A DNA stretch of 64,000 nt, from assembly GCF_008801475.1 (NCBI RefSeq), contig NZ_VZPP01000005.1, forward strand, positions 186,001 to 250,000, in the 5' to 3' direction. Shown here in pieces: positions 56,396 through 64,000 of this stretch (position 1 is its first letter; each line of letters begins with the position of its first letter). The position numbers were made by a program, and so were the translations under genes. The stretch comes from Pseudomonas moorei. Its GTDB lineage: Bacteria; Pseudomonadota; Gammaproteobacteria; Pseudomonadales; Pseudomonadaceae. A model generated the notes under the pieces. The model was not told the origin of the DNA and ran no database searches. It was given only the letters and a program-made list of their open reading frames with translations.

Positions 56396-57664
56396 ATGTC
56401 TGATTTGAAAACTGCCGCTCTCGAATATCATGCCAATCCTCGTCCAGGGAAGCTGAGCGTCGAGCTCACCAAGGCCACCGCTACCGCTCGCGACCTGTCG
56501 CTGGCCTACAGCCCCGGCGTAGCCGAACCAGTACGCGAAATCGCTCGCGACCCTGAACTGGCCTACAAATACACCGGCAAAGGCAACCTGGTTGCAGTCA
56601 TTTCCGATGGCACCGCGATTCTTGGTCTGGGTAACCTTGGCCCATTGGCCTCCAAGCCAGTCATGGAAGGTAAAGGCGTGCTGTTCAAGCGCTTTGCCGG
56701 CATCGACGTTTTCGACATCGAAGTCGATTCCGAAAGCCCGCAAGCCTTCATCGACACCGTCAAGCGCATCTCCATCACCTTCGGTGGCATCAACCTGGAA
56801 GACATCAAGGCACCTGAGTGCTTTGAGATCGAACGTGCCCTGATCGAGCAGTGCGACATCCCGGTATTCCACGATGACCAGCACGGCACCGCTATCGTGA
56901 CCGCCGCTGGCATGATCAACGCCCTGGAAATCGCCGGCAAAACCCTGGCGGAAGCCAAGATCGTCTGCCTGGGCGCCGGCGCTGCCGCGATCTCCTGCAT
57001 GAAGCTGCTGGTCAGCATGGGCGCGAAGATCGAAAACATCTTCATGGTTGACCGTACCGGTGTGATCCACTCCGGCCGTGACGACCTGAACCAGTACAAA
57101 GCCGTGTTCGCCCACGCGACCGACAAGCGCACCCTGGCTGATGCCCTGCAAGGCGCTGACGTGTTCGTCGGCCTGTCCGGCCCGAACCTGCTGAGCGCTG
57201 AAGGCCTGCTGTCGATGGCGCCTAACCCGATCGTCTTCGCCTGCTCGAACCCTGATCCGGAAATCTCCCCGGAGCTGGCGCACGCCACTCGTAACGACGT
57301 GATCATGGCTACCGGCCGTTCGGACTACCCGAACCAGGTCAACAACGTACTGGGCTTCCCGTTCATCTTCCGTGGTGCCCTGGACGTTCGCGCCAAGCGC
57401 ATCAACGAAGAAATGAAAGTGGCTGCGGCCAACGCCCTGCGCGAACTGGCCAAGCTGCCAGTACCTCAGGAAGTGTGCGACGCCTACGGCGGCATCAAAC
57501 TGGAATTCGGCCGTGAGTACATCATTCCGAAACCAATGGATGCCCGTCTGATCACCCTGATCTCCGATGCCGTGGCCAAGGCTGCGATCGAGACCGGCGT
57601 GGCCACCCTGCCGTATCCGAAGAACTACCCGCTCAAAAGCGTGGATGACGTGTTCAACGGCTAA
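56396..57664 (+). CDS. maeB: NADP-dependent malic enzyme, short form
   Basis: Oxidatively decarboxylates malate to pyruvate, giving NADPH. The 422 residues have the short bacterial form, without the phosphotransacetylase domain of long MaeB. SLAYSPGVAEP (Tyr region) is near residue 36, KGNLVAVISDGTAILGLGN near 62, the metal-binding VFHDDQHGTA near 157, the nucleotide-binding CLGAGAAAISC near 192 and FACSNPDPEISPE near 283. It is followed by a strong terminator and is probably monocistronic. Confidence 0.96.
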   Translation: MSDLKTAALEYHANPRPGKLSVELTKATATARDLSLAYSPGVAEPVREIARDPELAYKYTGKGNLVAVISDGTAILGLGNLGPLASKPVMEGKGVLFKRFAGIDVFDIEVDSESPQAFIDTVKRISITFGGINLEDIKAPECFEIERALIEQCDIPVFHDDQHGTAIVTAAGMINALEIAGKTLAEAKIVCLGAGAAAISCMKLLVSMGAKIENIFMVDRTGVIHSGRDDLNQYKAVFAHATDKRTLADALQGADVFVGLSGPNLLSAEGLLSMAPNPIVFACSNPDPEISPELAHATRNDVIMATGRSDYPNQVNNVLGFPFIFRGALDVRAKRINEEMKVAAANALRELAKLPVPQEVCDAYGGIKLEFGREYIIPKPMDARLITLISDAVAKAAIETGVATLPYPKNYPLKSVDDVFNG

Positions 57665-57685
57665 GTCGTTGTAGCGCTTCAACAG

Positions 57686-57718
57686 AAAGCCCCGGCTCGT
57701 GAGAGTCGGGGCTTTTTT
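57686..57718 (+). terminator. intrinsic terminator of maeB
   Basis: AAAGCCCCGGCTC, loop GTGA, GAGTCGGGGCTTT followed by further T. It begins 22 bases after the stop. Confidence 0.93.
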
Positions 57719-57763
57719 GTTGTCTGGAGGGTCGATGGCGCAGTTGTGTACGCTGGCAAACCC

Positions 57764-57863
57764 TGTAGGAGCGAGCTTGCTCGCGATGCTCGTCAACGAT
57801 GACGCGGGCGGTCTGAATACCCGCGTTGTCTGAACATTTTTCGCGAGCAGGCTCGCTCCTGCA
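57764..57863. repeat. REPIN between maeB and mrcA
   Basis: TGTAGGAGCGAGCTTGCTCG and the inverted TCGCGAGCAGGCTCGCTCCT flank about 50 bases. It sits between convergent genes. Confidence 0.8.
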
Positions 57864-57873
57864 GGCTGCTTCT

Positions 57874-60315
57874 CTAGAACAAATCGATTGGCGCCTGTTC
57901 ATCCGCTGGCAACGGGCTACCCGGTGCAGTGCCATTACCGATTTCATTCACCGACGGTGGCGTGTCTTCGGCCTTGAACAGCTCGAAATAGGCTCCAGGC
58001 GTGCTTGGGCTTGCCGCACGGCCGCTGACCGGGTCGATGCGCAGGCTCAGGATGCCATCCGGCTCTGGTTGGGTGTGTGGTGGCAGGCCTTTGAGTGCGG
58101 CGCCCATGTAGTTCATCCAGATCGGTAGCGCGACGGTGCCGCCGAATTCCTTGCGACCCAGGCTTTCCGGCTGGTCGAAACCGGTCCAGACGGTGGTCAC
58201 GTAATCGGCGTTGTAACCGGAGAACCAGGCGTCCTTGGATTCGTTGGTGGTACCGGTCTTGCCGGCGATGTCAGGACGACCCAGCGCCAGTGCGCGGCGG
58301 CCGGTACCCAGCTTGATGACGTCCTCCAGCATGCTGTTGAGGATGTAGGTGGTACGGCCATCGACGATGCGTTCAGCCACGGCCGGTGCCTGTGGTGCCG
58401 ATTGGGTCGTCGGCGCTTCGCCCGGCGTAGCGTTGACCGTGAAGGCCTGGGCGGACGGGGCGGCGATGCCATCGCTGGCGGCGCCGCCTTTCGGCACGCT
58501 CGGCGGGTTGGCGACAAACAGCGTATCGCCATTGCGGCTTTCGATCTTGTCGATGATGTACGGGGTGATCTTGTAGCCGCCGTTGGCGAAGGTGCTCCAG
58601 CCCGTGGCGATTTCCATTGGCGTCAGGGTCGCGGTGCCCAGGGCCAGGGACAGGTTGGGCGGCAGATCCTGCTTATTGAAGCCAAAGCGGGTGATGTAGT
58701 CGATGGTTTTGCCAACGCCCATCGCTTGCAGCAGGCGGATCGACACCAGGTTACGCGACTTGTACAGCGCTTCGCGCAAGCGGATCGGGCCGAGGAAGGT
58801 GTTGGTGTCGTTCTTCGGGCGCCAGACCTTGTCCAGGTATTCGTCGACGAACACGATCGGTGCGTCGTTCACCAGGCTGGCGGCGGTGTAGCCGTTATCC
58901 AGCGCAGCGGCGTAGACGAATGGCTTGAAGCTCGAACCCGGCTGGCGCTTGGCCTGCAAGGCGCGGTTGTAATTGCTCTGCTCGAAGGCGAAGCCGCCGA
59001 CCAGCGCGCGGATCGCGCCGTTTTGCGGGTCCAGGGATACCAGCGCGCCCTGGGCTTGCGGGATCTGGCTGAACTTAAGCGAATTGTCCGCCTGACGCTG
59101 CACACGAATCAGGTCGCCGACCTGGGCCACATCGGACGGTTGCTTCGGATTGGCGCCCATGCTGTTGGTGTTCAGGAACGGACGCGCCCATTTCATGCTG
59201 TCCCAGCTGACGTGCTCGTTGCCGGTGCGGGTCAGCACCTGCAGGCCGTTTTTCTCGACCTGAGTGACAATGGCCGGCTCAAGGCTGCTGATGGTGCGCT
59301 GCTTGGTCAGCTCGGTCGCCCAGGCTTCGCGGGTCTTGCCCGGCAGGCGCGATTCAGGGCCGCGATAGCCGTGGCGCTGGTCGTAGGTCATCAGGCCTTC
59401 ATGGACCGCGGTGTTGGCCATTTCCTGCAGATTGCTCGGCACCGTGGTTGTCACGCGGAAGCCTTCGGTATAGGCGTCGCTGCCGTAGCGGCCGACCATT
59501 TCGGCGCGGGCCATCTCGGCAATATATGGCGCATTCACTTCCGGGGTCGGGACGTGATAGCTGGCATTCAGCGGCTCGTTGATCGCGGCGGTGTAGTCGG
59601 CCTCGCTGATTTTGCCGAGCTTGTACATGCGCCCCAGGATCCAGTCGCGACGCTCTTTACTGCGGGCCGGGTTGGCCAGCGGGTTGAAGCGCGACGGGGC
59701 TTTGGGCAGGCCGGCGATCATCGCCATCTGCGCCAGGCTGACGTCACGAATCGACTTGCCGTAATAGACCTGCGCCGCCGCCTCGATGCCGTAGGCGCGG
59801 TTACCCAGATAGATCTTGTTGACGTACAGCTCGAGGATCTCGTCCTTGGTCAGCTGCCGTTCGATCTGCAAGGCCAGGAGGATTTCGGTGGTTTTGCGCG
59901 AGAAGCTGCGTTCGCTGGTCAGGAAGAAGTTCTTCGCCACCTGCATGGTGATGGTGCTGCCGCCGGACTGGATGTGTCCGCTTTTTACCAGTTGGGTCGC
60001 GGCACGCATCAGGCTGCTGGGATCCACGCCGTAGTGATTGGCGAAGTTATCGTCTTCAGCACTTAGTAACGCATTAATGAAATTGGGGGGAATGTCGGCG
60101 AAACGGATCGGTGTACGGCGCATTTCGCCGAATTCTGCGATCAACTTGTTATCGCTGCTGTAGACCCGCAAAGGGATCTGCAACTGGATGCTTCGCAACG
60201 CCTCTACGGACGGCAATCCGGGGCTAAGGTAGAGAAACGCCCCGCTCAGACCCAGGAGCAGTCCGCAGAAAACCGCGACGATGGACCAACCGAAAAATTT
60301 CAGCAGACGAATCAA
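57874..60315 (-). CDS. mrcA: penicillin-binding protein 1A (class A, bifunctional)
   Basis: Peptidoglycan glycosyltransferase and transpeptidase, 813 residues, anchored by an N-terminal span (about 8-30). The glycosyltransferase domain has EDDNFANHYGVDP near residue 85, STITMQVAKNFFL near 117 and KDEILELYVNKIYLG near 155. An OB-like insert follows. The transpeptidase has the Ser-x-x-Lys in PGSSFKPFVYA near residue 462, SRN near residue 523 and KTGTTNE near 700. It is divergent from pilM across a 211-base gap, the standard Pseudomonas arrangement. Confidence 0.97.
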   Translation of the reverse strand: MIRLLKFFGWSIVAVFCGLLLGLSGAFLYLSPGLPSVEALRSIQLQIPLRVYSSDNKLIAEFGEMRRTPIRFADIPPNFINALLSAEDDNFANHYGVDPSSLMRAATQLVKSGHIQSGGSTITMQVAKNFFLTSERSFSRKTTEILLALQIERQLTKDEILELYVNKIYLGNRAYGIEAAAQVYYGKSIRDVSLAQMAMIAGLPKAPSRFNPLANPARSKERRDWILGRMYKLGKISEADYTAAINEPLNASYHVPTPEVNAPYIAEMARAEMVGRYGSDAYTEGFRVTTTVPSNLQEMANTAVHEGLMTYDQRHGYRGPESRLPGKTREAWATELTKQRTISSLEPAIVTQVEKNGLQVLTRTGNEHVSWDSMKWARPFLNTNSMGANPKQPSDVAQVGDLIRVQRQADNSLKFSQIPQAQGALVSLDPQNGAIRALVGGFAFEQSNYNRALQAKRQPGSSFKPFVYAAALDNGYTAASLVNDAPIVFVDEYLDKVWRPKNDTNTFLGPIRLREALYKSRNLVSIRLLQAMGVGKTIDYITRFGFNKQDLPPNLSLALGTATLTPMEIATGWSTFANGGYKITPYIIDKIESRNGDTLFVANPPSVPKGGAASDGIAAPSAQAFTVNATPGEAPTTQSAPQAPAVAERIVDGRTTYILNSMLEDVIKLGTGRRALALGRPDIAGKTGTTNESKDAWFSGYNADYVTTVWTGFDQPESLGRKEFGGTVALPIWMNYMGAALKGLPPHTQPEPDGILSLRIDPVSGRAASPSTPGAYFELFKAEDTPPSVNEIGNGTAPGSPLPADEQAPIDLF

Positions 60316-60499
60316 GGCTTTTGGATATCCAGGGCAAAGAATGAATTAGGCATCAGGGTTCAGGCTAAAGGCGAACGACCCGCGCTTGAGAAAGCGGAAA
60401 AAAACGCTGGGCATTATAAGCATTTTTCCGCCGGAAGCGTCATTTGCGCTGATGTCAAGACGGGCGGAGGGAACACAAAACACATTACAGAGTCCGTAA

Positions 60500-61587
<1,088 letters not shown>

Positions 61588-61588
<1 letters not shown>

Positions 61589-62154
61589 TGGCGCGGATCA
61601 ATCTTCTACCCTGGCGCGAAGCGCTGCGCGAGGAGCGCCGAAAGCGTTTTTTACTGATTCTGGTGGGTGTGCTGGTGGGGGCGGCGGGTGCGGTGCTGGT
61701 TGCGAACCAGGCCATCAATGGCGCCATCGAACGGCAAGTCGCCCGAAATGATTACATCAATCAGCAGATTGCCGTGGTCGACGAACGGATCAAACAGATC
61801 AGCGATCTCAAGGCGCGTCGTCAGCAGTTGCTTGAGCGCATGCGCATCATCCAGGACCTGCAAGGTAATCGCCCGATCAGTGGGCGTATTTTTGAACAGT
61901 TGGCGCGGACGCTTCCCGACGGGGTGTTTTTCACCGAAGTCAAAAGGGTGGGCAAAACCTTGTCGATTTCTGGTGCCGCTGAATCGAACAATCGTGTTTC
62001 CGACCTGATGCGCAACCTGAATGCTTCGGACTGGTTCGATGCACCGAGCCTGACTGAAGTCAAAGCGACCACTGCGGGTCAGCTGGATCAGGCCAATGTC
62101 TTCCAGCTGACCGTTCGTCAGACTCAGCCGGCAGCCGTGGAAGGTGAACAATGA
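61588..62154 (+). CDS. pilN: type IV pilus assembly protein PilN
   Basis: A 188-residue inner-membrane protein. The cytoplasmic PilM-binding motif INLLPWREALRE is at residues 4-15, followed by one span (about 22-44), a coiled coil (about 45-90) and a ferredoxin-like periplasmic domain that pairs with PilO. It starts at ATG 61588, sharing one base with the pilM stop, and overlaps pilO by 4 bases. Confidence 0.95.
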
Positions 62155-62774
62155 GTCCCTCCGGATGGCTGGAAGGGCTGCGCAGGATCGATATTCACGA
62201 ACTGGACACCCACAACATGGGTTCATGGCCGCCTGCGATCAAGGTGCTGGTGGGCGTGTTGGTCATGATCCTGGTGCTGGCTCTCGGTTACAGTTTCTCC
62301 ACGAGCGAGGTTCGGAGCCGGCTTGACCTCAAGCGCGAAGAAGAGACGGTTCTCAAGGAACGGTTCGCCACCAAGGCGCGCATGGCGGCGAATCTGGAAC
62401 TCTATAAGCAGCAACTGAGGGAGATGGAAAACTCCTTTGGTGTACTGCTACGGCAACTGCCCAGCGATACCGAAGTGCCCGGCCTGCTGGAAGACATCAC
62501 TCGCACCGGTCTGGGGAGCGGGTTGGAGTTTGAAGAGATCAAGTTGCTGCCGGAGGTGACCCAACCGTTCTATATCGAACTGCCGATCCAGATCACCGTC
62601 ACCGGTGCCTATCACGATCTGGCCACCTTCGTCAGCGGTGTGGCCGGGCTACCGCGCATCGTTACCTTGCATGATTTCGACCTGGTGCCGGCCAATCCCG
62701 ACGGCGGCCCGAAGCTGCGCATGAGCATCCTCGCCAAGACCTATCGCTACAACGACAGGGGTTTGGATCAATGA
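62151..62774 (+). CDS. pilO: type IV pilus assembly protein PilO
   Basis: A 207-residue inner-membrane partner of PilN. The N-terminal cytoplasmic part has IDIHELDTHNMGSWP, a span lies near residues 26-46, then a coiled coil with LYKQQLREMENSFG (about 75-100) and a periplasmic ferredoxin-like domain with the conserved FYIELPIQITVTGAYHDLA segment near residue 142. It overlaps pilN and pilP by 4 bases each. Confidence 0.95.
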   Translation: MSPSGWLEGLRRIDIHELDTHNMGSWPPAIKVLVGVLVMILVLALGYSFSTSEVRSRLDLKREEETVLKERFATKARMAANLELYKQQLREMENSFGVLLRQLPSDTEVPGLLEDITRTGLGSGLEFEEIKLLPEVTQPFYIELPIQITVTGAYHDLATFVSGVAGLPRIVTLHDFDLVPANPDGGPKLRMSILAKTYRYNDRGLDQ

Positions 62775-63298
62775 GCCCGATTCGTTGTTTATCGATGGCT
62801 GTGTCGTTAGTGGTCCTCTCCGGTTGTGGCAGTGGCGATGACTTCAGTGACCTGGATGCCTGGCTGAACGAAACGCGCCTGCGCGCACCGGGCAAGATTG
62901 AACCAACGCCCACGATCCGGTCTTACCCGTCATTCACTTACAACGCAGCCAACCTGCGCAGCCCGTTTTCTCCGCAGGTCAGAATCGACCTGTCCGGCCA
63001 GAAACACGGCTCACGCAACGTCAGGCCCGACCCCGACCGGGTCAAGCAATACCTCGAGGGTTTCAACATCGAGCAGTTTGAAATGGTCGGCACGATTTCC
63101 AATGCAGCGGGCTCCTTTGCATTGCTGCGCGGGGCTGGCGGGGTGCACAGGCTGAAAGTCGGTGATTACCTGGGGCGCAATGATGGGCGGATCGTCGCCA
63201 TCAGCGGCTCACAAGTGGATGTGGTCGAAATCGTCCCTGACGGGGAAGGCGCCTGGCTGGAACGGCCTCGGACCATCCCTCTGAAAGAGCACTCATAG
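62771..63298 (+). CDS. pilP: type IV pilus assembly lipoprotein PilP
   Basis: A 175-residue inner-membrane lipoprotein linking PilNO to the PilQ secretin. The signal peptide ends in VVLSGC (Cys near residue 17). An unstructured linker leads to the beta-sandwich domain (about 85-170) with FEMVGTISNAAGSFALLRG and VHRLKVGDYLGRNDG. pilQ starts 13 bases after its stop. Confidence 0.94.
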   Translation: MSPIRCLSMAVSLVVLSGCGSGDDFSDLDAWLNETRLRAPGKIEPTPTIRSYPSFTYNAANLRSPFSPQVRIDLSGQKHGSRNVRPDPDRVKQYLEGFNIEQFEMVGTISNAAGSFALLRGAGGVHRLKVGDYLGRNDGRIVAISGSQVDVVEIVPDGEGAWLERPRTIPLKEHS

Positions 63299-63311
63299 TG
63301 GAACCGGAAAA

Positions 63312-64000
63312 ATGAACAGGACTTTCTCAGCCATCGGAATGACGCTATGGATGGCGTTGTTGTCGCCGATGGCACAAGCGGCCAGCCTCAAGGCGCTGGA
63401 TGTCGTGGCGCTGCCGGGAGACAGCGTCGAGTTGAAGTTGGCATTCGATGAGCCGCCACCGGCCCCTCAGGGCTACACCACGGCGTCACCGGCGCGGATC
63501 GCGCTGGATTTGCCGGGAGTCGTCAGTCAATTGGCGAACAAAACCCGTGACTTGGGTGCTGGCAATGCCCGAAGCGCGACGGTGGTGGAGGTCAAGGATC
63601 GTACGCGGCTGATCATCAATTTGAGCCAATCGGCCCCCTACAGCACGCGAATCGAGGGCAACAACCTGTTGGTGGTGGTCGGGCAGGGCGGCAAAAACGC
63701 GACGGCCAGATCGACCGCCATTGCAGCGCCGGCTCCGGCGCGCCCCCCAGTGCCATCGGGCAAGGCTATCGGCGGTGTGGACTTCCAGCGTGGTACCCAG
63801 GGTGAAGGCAATGTGGTGATCGATCTGTCTGATCCGTCCATTGCGCCGGATATTCAGGAGCGCGACGGCAAGATCATCGTCGGGTTTGCCAGGACTCACT
63901 TGCCCGAACCCTTGCGCGTGCGTCTGGATGTGAAGGACTTCGCCACGCCGGTGCAGTTCATCAACGCCAGCGCCATCGGTGACCGGGCCATCATCACGAT
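63312..64000 (+). CDS. pilQ: type IV pilus secretin PilQ, N-terminal part (cut by window end)
   Basis: From ATG 63312 the frame stays open to the end of the window (229 complete codons). It has a signal peptide cut near MAQAASL. A first AMIN domain (about 25-120; PARIALDLPGV, TRLIINLSQSAPYSTRIEGN) binds peptidoglycan, then a Pro/Ala linker, then the start of a second AMIN-type domain (about 152 on; GNVVIDLSDPSI). The secretin N and pore domains lie beyond the window. PilQ forms the outer-membrane pore for the type IV pilus. Confidence 0.93.
   Translation, partial: MNRTFSAIGMTLWMALLSPMAQAASLKALDVVALPGDSVELKLAFDEPPPAPQGYTTASPARIALDLPGVVSQLANKTRDLGAGNARSATVVEVKDRTRLIINLSQSAPYSTRIEGNNLLVVVGQGGKNATARSTAIAAPAPARPPVPSGKAIGGVDFQRGTQGEGNVVIDLSDPSIAPDIQERDGKIIVGFARTHLPEPLRVRLDVKDFATPVQFINASAIGDRAIIT

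Overview
The window comes from a Pseudomonas of the fluorescens/putida type. The evidence is gene content and order: a complete hut locus, a class II (medium-chain-length) PHA cluster phaC1-phaZ-phaC2-phaD facing phaI-phaF, the ubiEJB, hisIE-tatABC and pilMNOPQ clusters, and many Pseudomonas-type REP/REPIN palindromes between genes. There are no rRNA, tRNA, CRISPR, prophage or insertion-sequence genes. Codon use looks uniform and nothing looks recently acquired.

Layout. 1-4.9 kb: tail of an upstream gene (possibly glgP), fbp, a DUF924 gene, an amino-acid-type dCache chemoreceptor and two small outer-membrane lipoproteins. 4.9-22.8 kb: histidine catabolism. hutF diverges from hutC-hutD, and the long unit hutU-hutTu-hutXWV-hutH1-hutH2-hutTh-hutI-hutG follows. 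A chemoreceptor lies inside the locus, divergent from hutU. Regulatory signals are readable: HutC operators at hutF/hutC and hutU, a sigma-54 -24/-12 element at hutU, and A-rich Hfq/Crc-type motifs at hutX and hutTh. The first histidase paralogue precisely lacks the Ala-Ser-Gly that forms the MIO cofactor. 22.8-26.6 kb: orphan choline/betaine-type binding protein, alpha/beta hydrolase, pip and dtd. 26.6-31.3 kb: opgGH (osmoregulated periplasmic glucans) behind a structured leader containing a small ORF. 31.5-39.6 kb, minus strand: HBM-type chemoreceptor with a FliA-like promoter, rsmE-tatCBA-hisE-hisI, then ubiB-ubiJ-ubiE. 39.8-47 kb: PHA genes. phaC1 has a sigma-54-like promoter and an A-rich motif in its first codons. 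47.2-55 kb, minus strand: DUF971 gene, hslVU, argS with a SPOR-domain gene, priA. 55-64 kb: rpmE, secreted nuclease, malic enzyme, mrcA (minus) and pilMNOPQ, with pilQ cut by the window end.

How it fits together: the window is mostly chromosomal core with a strong nutrient-acquisition theme (histidine/urocanate, choline-type ligands, three chemoreceptors) plus carbon storage. Points most worth a second look are the MIO-less HutH1, the hut-embedded chemoreceptor, the rpmE terminator that is also the signal-peptide coding sequence of the next gene, and the opgG leader ORF. I found no wholly new multi-gene system.
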